DNA of 50,164 nt from an uncultured Muribaculaceae bacterium (GTDB lineage Bacteria > Bacteroidota > Bacteroidia > Bacteroidales > Muribaculaceae): positions 1-50,164 of the forward strand of contig CANQWS010000023.1 of the NCBI GenBank assembly GCA_947627615.1, given 5' to 3'. How positions within the stretch are numbered: the stretch's first letter is position 1; each line of letters begins with the position of its first letter. Shown one piece after another: positions 9,432-19,500 of this stretch. The position numbers and the translations under genes are program-made. The notes beneath the pieces were generated by a model, which saw only the letters and a program-made list of their open reading frames with translations, was not told the origin of the DNA and did not search any database.

Positions 9432-10421
9432 GTGACCCCATCCGAACGCACATTCACCCGTCTCCTTCAGAGCCGTCTCGGCGCCGTGGCGCTTATGGCG
9501 CTCGGATTCGTGGCTGTCACTGTGGCCAAGGGTGTGGCCTCGCTACCGGCTGTGGCTACCGGCCGCGGACTTGTGACCGGAACGGCCGTTGCCGATTTCA
9601 TCGGCGACCCGTGGTCATTCATCGGCGCTCTCGCCATGATGGCCTTCATTATGGGCGCCATGTCGGTGATAAACAGCACGTTCAATCTCCTGCGCACGTC
9701 GTCGCTTCTGTTTCTTGGAGTCTTTGCCGTGATGGAGGCCGCGAGTCCGCTGATTTCCACCCGGTTGTGTTCCGGCATGGCGGTTGCCGTGATTGTGCTG
9801 CTGTCCATGGGGCTGATGTACTCGGTGTATCAGCGTCCGGCATCCGGCTCCCGGCGGATTTTTCTGGTGTTTTTCATGCTCTCGGCGGGAACCATGGTGC
9901 AGTATGCGTTTCTGGCCTACCTCCCGGTATTCCTGCTGGGATGCGTGCAGATGAGGTGCTTCCGCCTGCGCACGCTCATGGCCTCGTTGGCCGGAGTGGT
10001 CACTCCCTGGTGGATGCTGTGGGGCTTCGGACTCCTTGATTGGAGCGATGTGGATTTCCCTGCCGGATTCAGCATTTTCTCCGACCTTGACACTGGTGAC
10101 AAGGCGCAGCTCATATCCGTCATAGTGGTAACCGTAATCACGGGATTCGCGCTGACCCTGACCAATATGGTGAAGGTCTACAGCTACAATGCCCGCTCCC
10201 GCTCGTTTACCGGTCTGCTCGTGCTGGTGACCATAGCCACGCTGCTGATGACCATGATTGACATAGCCAATGTGACCACCTATCTCACACTGCTCAACTG
10301 CTGTGTGGCTTTCCAGACCGCCCTCTGTTTCCGCATCAATGTTGAGAATCGCGGTTACATCCCGGTGGTTGTGATACTCTCATGCTATCTCATCCTTTAC
10401 GTATGGAGTCTGATAATATGA
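9432..10421 (+). CDS. Polytopic membrane protein of unknown function
   Basis: A 329-residue inner-membrane protein with about ten hydrophobic helices and very few charged loops; no motif I recognise. The start is GTG at 9432; no upstream ATG fits. Its stop overlaps the pdxB start in an ATGA (10418-10421), indicating translational coupling. Similar-sized small-family membrane proteins are common in Bacteroidota next to housekeeping genes. A link to vitamin B6 or purine metabolism is only suggested by position. Confidence 0.75.
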   Translation: MTPSERTFTRLLQSRLGAVALMALGFVAVTVAKGVASLPAVATGRGLVTGTAVADFIGDPWSFIGALAMMAFIMGAMSVINSTFNLLRTSSLLFLGVFAVMEAASPLISTRLCSGMAVAVIVLLSMGLMYSVYQRPASGSRRIFLVFFMLSAGTMVQYAFLAYLPVFLLGCVQMRCFRLRTLMASLAGVVTPWWMLWGFGLLDWSDVDFPAGFSIFSDLDTGDKAQLISVIVVTVITGFALTLTNMVKVYSYNARSRSFTGLLVLVTIATLLMTMIDIANVTTYLTLLNCCVAFQTALCFRINVENRGYIPVVVILSCYLILYVWSLII

Positions 10422-11437
10422 AATCCTCTCTTCCTCTGATTGTTGTGGAGAGCAACGTCCCTTTCATGGAGGGAGTGTTCTCCGGTGTGGCCCGCGTGGA
10501 ATCTGTCCCGTCCCGGGACATAACCCGTGAAGTCATGCACGATGCCGATGCCCTGATAACCCGCACCCGGACACGCTGCGATGAGGCTCTGCTCTCCGGC
10601 TCGCGTTGCCGGATAGTGGCCTCGGCCACCATAGGGCTTGACCACGTGGACACCCGGTGGTGCCGCTCGGCGGGAATAGCCGTGGAGAATGCTCCGGGGT
10701 GTAACGCTCCCGCCGTGGCGCAATATGAGCTCTCATCCGTAATCTCGGCCTACGGAACTGACCTGCGCGGGCTTACGCTCGGCATCATAGGTGTGGGACA
10801 TGTCGGTTCCATCGTCGAGCGCTGGGCCCGCGGCCTCGGAATGAATCTTCTGCTCTGCGATCCGCCGCGTGCGGCTGCCGAGGGGCCGGAAGGCTTTTCC
10901 TCGCTTGACCGTCTGGCGCGCGAGGCCGATATAATCACCGTACATACCCCTCTGACCGTGTCCGGACCATATCCCACCCGCCATCTGCTGTCCGACGGTT
11001 TCTTCAACAGTCTCGAACGGAAGCCCATGGTCATCAATTCGGCCCGCGGTCCTGTTGCCGACACCGGGGCATGGATCCGCGCCTTGAACGAGGGCAAAGT
11101 GAGCAGGGCAGTGGTCGATTGCTGGGAAAACGAGCCTGACATTGACCGCCGGCTTCTGGAGGCAGCCTATATAGCCACGCCCCACATCGCCGGCTATTCG
11201 CGCGAGGGCAAGATCAGGGCCACCGCAATGGCCGCACAGGCAGTGGCGCATCATCTCGGCCTCCCCGAGCCACGGCTGTCGGTAGCCGTGCCGCCGGCAG
11301 CTCCTGAATCCGTCACGGCGCAGGCCATAGCCTCGAGCTATGACCCGCTGGCCGACACAGCCATGCTCCGCACCGACCCCGGTCGCTTCGAATCGCTCCG
11401 CAACAACTACTCCCTCCGCCACGAACCCCCGGCTTAA
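10418..11437 (+). CDS. pdxB: 4-phosphoerythronate dehydrogenase
   Basis: NAD-dependent oxidation of 4-phospho-D-erythronate in the DXP-dependent pyridoxal 5'-phosphate pathway. Start chosen at ATG 10418, which overlaps the previous stop as ATGA; an upstream in-frame ATG would overlap that gene by 40 nt. The protein is 339 residues. Dinucleotide motif GIIGVGHVG is near residue 118. NSARGPVAD supplies the catalytic Arg, CWENEPD the Glu, and TPHIAGYSREGK the His plus the PdxB-specific signature that separates it from other 2-hydroxyacid dehydrogenases. Confidence 0.9.
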   Translation: MKSSLPLIVVESNVPFMEGVFSGVARVESVPSRDITREVMHDADALITRTRTRCDEALLSGSRCRIVASATIGLDHVDTRWCRSAGIAVENAPGCNAPAVAQYELSSVISAYGTDLRGLTLGIIGVGHVGSIVERWARGLGMNLLLCDPPRAAAEGPEGFSSLDRLAREADIITVHTPLTVSGPYPTRHLLSDGFFNSLERKPMVINSARGPVADTGAWIRALNEGKVSRAVVDCWENEPDIDRRLLEAAYIATPHIAGYSREGKIRATAMAAQAVAHHLGLPEPRLSVAVPPAAPESVTAQAIASSYDPLADTAMLRTDPGRFESLRNNYSLRHEPPA

Positions 11438-11482
11438 TCCGGGTTCCACGGAAGGGAATTTAGGATAATTTCAGGAATGCGG

Positions 11483-11514
11483 CTTGATTGGTTGCATCTT
11501 TATGATTATCTTTG
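11483..11514 (+). promoter_or_regulatory. Promoter of the sialidase gene
   Basis: CTTG (11483-11486), 20 nt, then TATCTTTG (11507-11514): a close match to the Bacteroidota -33/-7 consensus. Transcription would begin near 11521, about 36 nt before the start codon. Confidence 0.65.
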
Positions 11515-11556
11515 TGGCTGATTCATAATCAATACGCAAAATCTTAAATTCCAGAT

Positions 11557-12723
11557 ATGACCATGAAACCCAACAGAATCCTCCTTGCCGGCGCTCTGCT
11601 CGCAGTCGCCGCAGCAGCGTCTCCCTTATGCGCCCAGACTCCGGTGACCTACACCAACGGCGAGACAACCCGCTCGTTAGTAATGGATAAGGGCGATTTT
11701 GACTCAAAATTCTACCGCATTCCCGCCATCACCACATTGCCTGACGGCACCATTGTTGTTGTTGCCGACAAGCGCATAGAAACCCTCAATGACCTCCCCG
11801 GAAAAATCGACGTGGTGGTTCGCCGCAGCACTGACGGCGGCCGCACATGGGGCCCCTACATCACCGTGGCCGAGCATGATTCAATGGGCGGTTACGGCGA
11901 CCCGGCCATTGTCTATGACCGCCGCACGGGCGACCTGATTGTGATTTCGTCACACGGCAACGGCCTGTGGGACAAATCACCGAGCCACACGAGCATTTCC
12001 CGCAGCCATGACGGCGGCCTGACATGGGAGAAACCGGTGGATATATCCGACCAGATTTTCACCACTGACCCGAACGGAAAGCAGCCTATCAAGTTGACCG
12101 CGGCTTTTGCTTCATCGGGCCGCGCTCTGCAGCTGCGCAACGGACGTCTGATGTTCGTGCTGGTGACCCGCAAGGACGGCGTGGATCCCTTCCCCTGCTA
12201 TGCCATCTACAGCGATGACGGCGGCCGCACATGGAAGGCCAGCAAGACTCCCGGCACCCTTGACGGCGACGAGTCAAAGATTGTGGAGCTGCCCAACGGC
12301 GACCTGCTCATGAGCATCCGCGCACGCTTCGGCAAGACCCGTAAGTTCTCCCTGTCAAAGGACAAGGGCGTGACATGGACGGAGCTTACCGAGGGCTACG
12401 ACAATCTCCCCGACGTGAAATGTAACGGCGACATAATCCCCATCCGCTATAACGGCAAGGACATACTCCTGCAGTCACTTCCGGCCGGCCCGTGGCGCAG
12501 CAACATCACCATCTATGCCTCCTCCGACGGCGGCCGCACATGGCCCCGCAGCTATCAGGTGATGCACGGCCCCGCAGCCTATTCCACAATGACCCTCATG
12601 CCCGACGGCAAATCAATAGGAATTGTCAACGAGGAAGGTGTGCACGATGTCGACGACCGTCACCATCAGGGCTACCGCCTCTGGTTCCAGTCCATCCCCC
12701 TGTCGGACATTCTCGGCGAATGA
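11557..12723 (+). CDS. Secreted exo-alpha-sialidase (GH33)
   Basis: Releases terminal sialic acid from host mucin-type glycans. The signal peptide covers residues ~1-26, ending LCAQT; the start could also be the ATG two codons on. RIP motif YRIPAI (~52) gives the first triad Arg. Asp-box repeats of the SxDxGxxW type appear as STDGGRTW, SHDGGLTW, SDDGGRTW, SKDKGVTW and SSDGGRTW, the signature of the six-bladed sialidase propeller. VELPNGDLLMSIRAR and PAAYS match the Glu/Arg and Tyr nucleophile regions. At 388 residues it is only the catalytic domain; Bacteroides enzymes near 540 residues carry an extra N-terminal module. Monocistronic. Confidence 0.9.
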   Translation: MTMKPNRILLAGALLAVAAAASPLCAQTPVTYTNGETTRSLVMDKGDFDSKFYRIPAITTLPDGTIVVVADKRIETLNDLPGKIDVVVRRSTDGGRTWGPYITVAEHDSMGGYGDPAIVYDRRTGDLIVISSHGNGLWDKSPSHTSISRSHDGGLTWEKPVDISDQIFTTDPNGKQPIKLTAAFASSGRALQLRNGRLMFVLVTRKDGVDPFPCYAIYSDDGGRTWKASKTPGTLDGDESKIVELPNGDLLMSIRARFGKTRKFSLSKDKGVTWTELTEGYDNLPDVKCNGDIIPIRYNGKDILLQSLPAGPWRSNITIYASSDGGRTWPRSYQVMHGPAAYSTMTLMPDGKSIGIVNEEGVHDVDDRHHQGYRLWFQSIPLSDILGE

Positions 12724-12777
12724 CAGGGCGGCCCCGCGCCGCAGGCCTGCAGCCAGTCACACATATAACAATACAGC

Positions 12778-12809
12778 AAACCCCGGCAGCTCTGAGAGCG
12801 CCGGGGTTT
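12778..12809 (+). terminator. Bidirectional terminator between the sialidase gene and prsA
   Basis: A 10-bp stem (12778-12787 with 12800-12809) continues into an inner GCTCT/AGAGC stem. The outer bases are A- and T-rich on either side, so it can terminate both convergent genes. Confidence 0.8.
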
Positions 12810-12847
12810 GATATGCTTCGGAGTCCCGCGGGGGAGTGGGACGGCCG

Positions 12848-13792
12848 TTATTTGAACACGTACTGTGACGAGATCGATTCGTTGTTGTGGACGCGGCGAA
12901 TGGTGTCGGCAATCAGATGGGCCACTGAAAGAATGTGGACCTTCTTGCTCTCCTTGGTGTAGGGGATTGAGTTGGTGAACACCATTTCGGTCATTTTCGA
13001 CGCGTTCACGCGCTCTGTGGCGGGATCGCTCATGATGGCGTGGGAGGCGATGGCACGCACGGATTTTGCGCCGTTGGCCATCATCAGGTCGGCTGCCTTG
13101 GATATGGTGCCGGCTGTGTCGACCATATCGTCAATCAGAATCACGTTCTTGTCCTTCACGTCGCCTATGACGGTCATGGATTCCACCACGTTGGCTTTGG
13201 CGCGCTGCTTGTGGCACAGTACCAGAGGCACGTCGAGGAACTTGGCGTAGGAGTTGGCGCGTTTCGCACCGCCCACGTCGGGAGTGGCTATCACCATATC
13301 CTCGAGCTGGAGGCTCTTGATATAGGGGATGAATACCGACGACGCATAGAGGTGGTCAACAGGTACATCGAAGAATCCCTGAATCTGGTCGGCGTGGAGG
13401 TCCATGGTGATGATGCGGTTCACGCCTGCGGCTGTCAGAAGATCGGCCACGAGCTTGGCGGCGATGGACACTCTGGGTTTGTCCTTGCGGTCCTGACGGG
13501 CCCAGCCGAAATAGGGAATCACGGCAATCACAGCGTGGGCCGAGGCGCGTTTGGCCGCGTCAATCATGAGCAGAAGCTCCATTAGATTGTCGGAATTCGG
13601 GAATGTTGACTGAACGAGATAAACCTCGCATCCGCGCACGGTTTCCTCAAACGATACTTCAAATTCGCCGTCGGCGAAATGCTGGATGTTCATTTTGCCG
13701 AGCTCGATGCCCAGGTCACGGCATATTTCTTCGCCCATATAGCGCGATTTGGTACCGGCAAAAATCTTGATTGGATGGACTGATGATTGCAT
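12848..13792 (-). CDS. prsA: Ribose-phosphate pyrophosphokinase
   Basis: Makes PRPP from ribose 5-phosphate and ATP for purine, pyrimidine, histidine and NAD synthesis. Length 314 is standard. IPYFGWARQDRK (~95-106) is the ATP-binding flexible region. MDLHADQIQGFF (~130) is the conserved PRPP synthase signature. VILIDDMVDTAGT (~220) is the PRPP-binding loop. It is transcribed alone from a nearby -7 box and meets the sialidase gene tail to tail. Confidence 0.95.
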   Translation of the reverse strand: MQSSVHPIKIFAGTKSRYMGEEICRDLGIELGKMNIQHFADGEFEVSFEETVRGCEVYLVQSTFPNSDNLMELLLMIDAAKRASAHAVIAVIPYFGWARQDRKDKPRVSIAAKLVADLLTAAGVNRIITMDLHADQIQGFFDVPVDHLYASSVFIPYIKSLQLEDMVIATPDVGGAKRANSYAKFLDVPLVLCHKQRAKANVVESMTVIGDVKDKNVILIDDMVDTAGTISKAADLMMANGAKSVRAIASHAIMSDPATERVNASKMTEMVFTNSIPYTKESKKVHILSVAHLIADTIRRVHNNESISSQYVFK

Positions 13793-13820
13793 GGAATCTG
13801 AATAGTTGGTTTTGACTCTG

Positions 13821-13828
13821 CAAAATTA
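13821..13828 (-). promoter_or_regulatory. -7 box of prsA
   Basis: Minus-strand TAATTTTG matches TAnnTTTG and lies 28 nt upstream of the prsA ATG. No clear -33 partner at 19-21 nt. Confidence 0.5.
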
Positions 13829-13880
13829 CATCTTTTTATCCAAACTTCATAGTCTGCGCCGCCACAAAATCATTACGAAG

Positions 13881-13908
13881 CTGACAAGAGTCCCTCAGGA
13901 CCTGTCAG
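13881..13908. other. Stem-loop in the prsA/lipoprotein intergenic region
   Basis: CTGACA and TGTCAG flank an inner GTCC/GGAC stem, giving about 10 bp with small bulges. No T-run follows on either side, so it is not a clear terminator; it may add to the neighbouring hairpin. Confidence 0.35.
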
Positions 13909-13923
13909 CCGGGATGCAAAGAA

Positions 13924-13954
13924 GAAGGGGACCGCGCCATGTGCAGCCCCCTTC
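13924..13954 (-). terminator. Probable terminator of the susC-susD-lipoprotein operon
   Basis: On the minus strand a perfect 7-bp stem GAAGGGG/CCCCTTC with a 17-nt loop is followed by TTCTTT, about 40 nt after the last operon gene. Confidence 0.5.
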
Positions 13955-13993
13955 CCTAAAAGGATTGTCCGTCAAAAGGACAGGAGTGATCGA

Positions 13994-14929
13994 TTAAAGT
14001 TTTTCGAGTGACATCTGTGTCCAGCCGTCCCAGAATCCCAAAATCTGATTCATTGCGGGGTAAGGCATTACATTCAGGAACCATTCGGCTGAAGGATCCA
14101 CTTCAATCTTGCTGTAGTCAGTAACGGTCACAGGTATGTCGGGACCGAAGCCTTGTTTGGTGTAGATACTGTTACCTGCAACCACGCATTTTCCAAAGCC
14201 GGTGAAGTTGATGAGCGATGTCGTGGCCAGAGTTCCACTCTGAATTGACATGGTGACAACCTCGGTGTCGGCATCGTACTCGAAGTTGAAGGGCAGGAAC
14301 ACGAAGTTATGTCCCATCAGGCCGAAGGCATAGAGCTCCTTGCCGTAGTAGTCGGCTTCGGTCACGGGGTCAGGTGTCTTCATTGTGAGCAGATATTCCA
14401 CAGGACCGTCACCGAACGCTGATTCGGCTTTGAACTTCCATGTGCCGAGCATCATGGTGTAGGCGTCGTCAACGTTGACCAGAGTTACAACGGTCGATTT
14501 CTGGCTGCCTATGGTAGCACCTTCGGCGCCGATGATGGTAACGGTGAACACGCGGTCGTCATTGATCACACCCTGCTCCCAGTTGTTGCGCACTTCGATT
14601 TTGCCAACGTGCTCGCCGGCGGGAACATTGATCGAGTAAGAGGTGATGATATAATCCTCGTCCTTGAGCGCGGGGATGGTGGGATGGTTCGTGTCATTGG
14701 GATTGGCCGGACCTTCTTTCACTTCAACTGTGACATTTATCATGCCGTTGGCATCACCGGTGACATTGAAGGGTATATAGAACATGTCGACATTCTCTTC
14801 GATGTCAAAGGTGGCCTGAGCCATCTCGACAGTGACTCCGGAAGCGGTGTTGTAATCCGAGTCATCATCGGAACATGCCGTCAGAGAAAGTGCGGCAAGC
14901 GCGATGGCGAATATTTTGTTTAGTTTCAT
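13994..14929 (-). CDS. SusE-position lipoprotein, likely surface glycan- or ligand-binding accessory
   Basis: A 311-residue lipoprotein with signal and lipobox SLTACSDDD; the Asp-rich stretch after the Cys resembles Bacteroidota surface lipoprotein export signals. The N-terminal half (~30-150) looks like a Calx-beta/Ig-type beta-sandwich (YIPFNVTGD, FTVTIIGAEG). The C-terminal half (~155-311) begins MLGTWKFKAES, a lipocalin-like opening, and is also beta-rich. It lies 31 nt downstream of susD in the same operon, where SusE/F-type proteins usually sit. The ligand is unknown. Confidence 0.75.
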   Translation of the reverse strand: MKLNKIFAIALAALSLTACSDDDSDYNTASGVTVEMAQATFDIEENVDMFYIPFNVTGDANGMINVTVEVKEGPANPNDTNHPTIPALKDEDYIITSYSINVPAGEHVGKIEVRNNWEQGVINDDRVFTVTIIGAEGATIGSQKSTVVTLVNVDDAYTMMLGTWKFKAESAFGDGPVEYLLTMKTPDPVTEADYYGKELYAFGLMGHNFVFLPFNFEYDADTEVVTMSIQSGTLATTSLINFTGFGKCVVAGNSIYTKQGFGPDIPVTVTDYSKIEVDPSAEWFLNVMPYPAMNQILGFWDGWTQMSLEKL

Positions 14930-14960
14930 AATTGTAATCTTGACTAAAAGTTACACAATA

Positions 14961-16493
14961 TCAATAGCCGGGATTCTGCTGACCTTTGAGCTGGGGGTTG
15001 GTCTGAATTTCGGCCGACGGAATGGGCCATGTGTAGCGGGAGTCGCCATCGGTGTAGCGCACGTTGAGAGCCTGATTGAGGATGAAGCCGGCCATGTCGG
15101 TGAATCCGAGTGTGGCGTAGTTGCCGTCACGTGTGAAACCGATTTTCCAGCGGCGCAGGTCGGAGAGGCGGAAGCCTTCGCCGATGAGCTCGAGAACACG
15201 TTCCTCGCGGATTGCGTTGCGCAGGTTGGCGCCTGTGAGTGACTGGTCTTCGTAGCCTTCGATACGATTCTTGCGAAGATCGTTGAGGGCATCCATGGCT
15301 ATGTCGTCATGACCGAGTGCGTTGGCTGCCTCTGCGAGAATCAGGTACTGCTCGGCGCAACGGAAGGGCTTGGGAAGATTTCTCTGGGCCGAAGTGTTGC
15401 CTGAGTTGAACTGGGGATTGCCGGGATACTTGTCAAGTGATACGGCAAAGATGTTCATACCGTTGTAGTTGACCTGAGTGGCACCGATGAAGGTGGAGAA
15501 GCGGATGTCGTCGTCGGAGTAATCCATGATCACGTCGGCAGCGGGCGAGAATTTGATGCTCACGGGCTGAACGTTGGCGAAGATTGCGCCGGTGGCGGGC
15601 ACTGATTCACGCTGTGAAGCGTCACCGTAGGGCTGGAATATGAGCTCCGAGCCGGTGTCGTTGGTCCACATGTCGGCATAGTCGGCAATCTTGGTCAGGG
15701 GGAACAGACCCGAGACAATGATTTTCTTGGAGAGTGTCTCGGCTGTTGTGTTCTCGCCTTTGTAGAGGGCTATACGGGCCTGAAGGGCCATGACGGCGTA
15801 GGAGTTCAGGTAACCGTTGCCGCCGGCAACAAGGAAGTTCTGGTTGGTTTCCTCGAAGGCTTTCAGACCGTCGTAGGCTGCCTTGAGGTCATCCTCGATG
15901 AATTTGAAAGTTTTCTGCAGGGTGCTGCGGCCGGGATATTTGGAGCGGTCGCCGCTGGGGTCGTACTTGTCAACGAGGGGCACACCGGTAGCTTCCTGGG
16001 TGGCTGTGGCTTCGTCATAGCGGGGAGTGAAGTAAGAGGTCAGCAGCCAGTAGAAGTAGCCGCGGGCAAAATGGGTCTCGGCGAGGTAACGCTGGCATTC
16101 GGCGCGTTCGGCGTCGGTGCGTTCTTCGGCTTCGGCGTATTTGCCTACATATTCAAGGAAATAGTTGGTCTGCATGATGCCGCTGTAGAGGCCGGCCCAG
16201 ATGCCTTCGATGTCACCGTCGTTGGAGAGGATGTTACCGGTTGTGAAGGCCAGGTAGGAGTTACCGTTCTGCATGGTTCCGATGAACAGATCGGTCTGGA
16301 GGTCGCTGGTCACTATGTATCCGCCGCCGCAGCGCGCACGGAGGAATGAGTAGATACCGTTGCGTTCAGCTCTGACATCGAGCATTGACTGCACACCATC
16401 TTCGATTTTGATGCTTCCGTCAGGCTCGTTGTTCATATCGCAGGATGTCAGAAGGCTGCCTGCGAGCAATAAGCTTAATATTATTTTTTTCAT
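14961..16493 (-). CDS. susD: SusD/RagB-family outer-membrane nutrient-binding lipoprotein
   Basis: Extracellular lid of a SusCD transporter; opens to capture ligand and closes over the SusC barrel. The 510-residue protein has lipobox SLLTSCDMNN. The TPR-rich N-terminal part includes the ARGYFYWLLTSYF helix. The C-terminal part ends with REERVLELIGEGFRLSDLRRW, the RagB/SusD signature. It follows susC by 21 nt. No glycoside hydrolase lies in this operon, so the substrate (glycan, peptide or other) cannot be read from the context. Confidence 0.93.
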   Translation of the reverse strand: MKKIILSLLLAGSLLTSCDMNNEPDGSIKIEDGVQSMLDVRAERNGIYSFLRARCGGGYIVTSDLQTDLFIGTMQNGNSYLAFTTGNILSNDGDIEGIWAGLYSGIMQTNYFLEYVGKYAEAEERTDAERAECQRYLAETHFARGYFYWLLTSYFTPRYDEATATQEATGVPLVDKYDPSGDRSKYPGRSTLQKTFKFIEDDLKAAYDGLKAFEETNQNFLVAGGNGYLNSYAVMALQARIALYKGENTTAETLSKKIIVSGLFPLTKIADYADMWTNDTGSELIFQPYGDASQRESVPATGAIFANVQPVSIKFSPAADVIMDYSDDDIRFSTFIGATQVNYNGMNIFAVSLDKYPGNPQFNSGNTSAQRNLPKPFRCAEQYLILAEAANALGHDDIAMDALNDLRKNRIEGYEDQSLTGANLRNAIREERVLELIGEGFRLSDLRRWKIGFTRDGNYATLGFTDMAGFILNQALNVRYTDGDSRYTWPIPSAEIQTNPQLKGQQNPGY

Positions 16494-16514
16494 TTGTCTG
16501 ATTCTTTTTGTTGG

Positions 16515-19500
16515 TTAGAATGTCACGTCGAAACCGAATTCATACTGGCGTGTGTTGGGGTAGAAGAAGAGCACACGGTTGATTGCGGGTTCCGGGTCAA
16601 GTCCCTTGTAATCGGTGACTGTCCAGAGGTTTCTTCCGGTGAAGTGGAAGTTGAGGCCCTTGAGATAGATCTTGTCAAGCAGAGACTTGGGGAGAGAATA
16701 AGAGAGTGTGAGATTCTTAAGGCGCATGAATGAAGCGTCTTCAATGAATCGGCTGTCGAACTGGATGTCCTCGGAAGCGGCGGGGATGTCGGTGATCTGA
16801 CCGGGCTTGGTCCAGATGTTGAGCATGTCAACGCTCTGGTTAAGACCCTGGATGAAGAGGTCGACGCCCTGAACATAGCGGAGGTCGTTGTTCATGAGGT
16901 ACTTCTCGGCTGACCAGTTGAAATCGGCGCGGAGGCTCAGGCCCTTGTAGCGGAGGTCGAGACCGAAACCGCCGTTCCACGGTGCTATGTAGTTTTTGCC
17001 GAGGAACTGGCTCATTGTTTCCTCGCTGAACACCTTGGTGAGGTTGCCGTTGAGGTCATACCAGAGCTGCTTACCGTCGCGGGGATCGACGCCGGCATAT
17101 TTCACATAGTAGTAGTCAGATGCGCTCTTGCCAACTTCGTAGCGTACACCGGTGTTGGGGATGGTGTAGTTGTCCATGCCGTCGAACAGCTCGGTGATTT
17201 CGTTCTCGTTGTAACCTACGTTGGCGCGGAGACCCACGTACCAGTCCTTGTTCTTGAACAGGTCGGCCTTGAGGTCGATTTCAACACCTGTGTTGGTCAT
17301 GGCACCCACGTTGCTCCAGTCTGAAGAGAAACCGGTGGTGTAGGACCAGGGCACACTCATGAGCATGTCGAATGTTTTCTTCTTGTAGAAGTCAACGTCG
17401 GCCGAGAGGATGTCGAACACTCTGAACTGGAGAGCCACGTCGAATGATCTGGTTGTTTCCCAGGTCAGATATTTGTTACCCGGAGAGGCCACGCCTGAAC
17501 CGGTGGTGGAGTTGGGCTTGCCGTTGATTTCGGAGGGACCGTAGTTTGACGAGCTGCCGAGTGAACCGAAGTAGAGGTAGTTGGGGATTCCGGAGTTACC
17601 GATTTCACCGTAGTTGGCGCGAAGGGCCAGTTCGTTGAGCCAGGTCACATCCTTGAGGAAGCTTTCGCCCTTCATGTTCCAGCGGCCGCCGAAAGCGTAG
17701 AAGGTACCCCAGCGGTGGCCGGGAGAGAACTTGGAGCTGCCGTCGCGACGTATTGAAGCGTCGATGAAGTAGCGGTTGTCGAACTCATAGTTGAAGTTGG
17801 CGAAGTAGGAGTTCATGGTGATGTCGCTCGAGCTTTCGCTGAGGTTGCCTATGGTCACAGTCTCACCCTGATTCAGGAGCATCTTTCTGCGGTCAACGTG
17901 GCCTGACGAAGATGCGCCGAAGCCGTGCTGACGGGTGATGATTGCTTCCTGACCGATAAGGAAACCGAAATGGTTCTTTTCAGCCAGCGAGAAGCGGTAC
18001 TCTGCGGTGTTGGTGTAGGTGAACGAGTAGTAGCGGCTCATTGACTGCTGTGAGAGACCGGTGGTGTACTCGCCGGGAGCGAGAGAAGTGGTGGGGTACT
18101 GGTCGCCCATCGGAGAAACCTCCACGAGGCGCGGAAGAGCGCGGTTGTAGAGACGGGTCTCGTAAGCGTCAACGTTCTGCTGTGCGCGCAGGGTCAGGCC
18201 CTTGATGGGAGTGATCTGCTCGTAGATACCGGCATTGACAGTCACGCGGTTGCGGTGGTAGTCGCTCTGGCTTGCGAGATAGTCGGGAGTAACGGCGCCG
18301 GTGTAGTGGAGATACTTGGCTTTGCCGCCGTAGACCAGGTCGCCGTTCTCGTTGATGGAGTAGTAGTAGGGCGAATCCCAGGGACGTGCGAAATACTGGA
18401 ACAAGCTCGGAGTGTAGATGCTCGGGCCGTCAGGTATGTTGTTGCCGTAGATATTGTCGGAGTTGCCGTTGGTCTCGTACTTGGTGTAACCGAGGTTGCC
18501 CTGGAAACCTACGCGGAACCAGTTGTTGACCTTGGATTCGAGGCTGAAACGCAGGGTTTCGCGGCGCATTCCTGACTGGACGATGATACCGTCCTGATCA
18601 TAGTGGTTGAGCGACAGGTAGTAGCTGCTCTTGTCTGAACCGCCCTGAACAACGGCTTCAAGAGAGTAGGTGAGAGCTGTGTGGAACATCTCCTTGCTCC
18701 AGTCGGTGTTGATGTCGTAGGTGTTCACGAAGTCCTTGATGGACTGGGGGAACGGCTGTCCGATAAGGTCACCGAACTCAAGGAGCTGCTTGGAGTTCAT
18801 CATTTTGAGCTTGTCGGGCTGCTTGGTACCCCAACCCACATTGGCGCGGATTGAAACGCGGGCATCTTCGCCGAATTTACCTTTCTTGGAAGTTATGACA
18901 ATCACACCGTTGGCGGCACGAGAACCGTAGATGGCCACTGATGCGGCATCCTTGAGCACGGTGATGTTTTCGATGTCAGTGGGGTTGAGGGTCGTGAACA
19001 CGTTCTGCGAGACCGGCGCACCGTCAAGAATGTAAAGAGGTGTGGTGGAAGCGTTGAGCGAGTTGAGACCGCGGATCATCACCTCGTTGTCGACCGATGA
19101 GGGGTCACCCGAGTTGGAGAAGATTGCCAGACCGGGCACCTGTCCCTGAAGGGCGTCCACGAAGGTGGTGGCAGGTGTGTTCTCGAGAACCTTGTTGTCG
19201 ACCACCGAAACCGAACCCACAACGGAGCCGAGCTTCTTGCCCGAACCGTAACCGGTCACCACGACCTGATCGAGCATAGTGGCTGACGGATCAAGAAACA
19301 CTTTCATGTTGTCGGAAAGTGTTACTGTTTTGGAAGTCATACCCACATACGATACCTTTACCTGTGTAACAGAGGCAGGCACGGTGATGGTGAACTCACC
19401 GTTGATGTTGGTCATGACACCACTGTTGGGGCTGCCTACGGGCTGGACTGCCGCGCCGACGAGCGGTTCGTCATCGGCTGAGCTGAGCACAACGCCTTTG

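Noticed and set aside
8413-9453. 346-codon minus-strand ORF opposite purD
   Set aside because: Antisense shadow of a well-conserved enzyme; no motif and no separate promoter.
10733-11449. 238-codon minus-strand ORF opposite pdxB
   Set aside because: Shadow of pdxB, which has complete active-site motifs.
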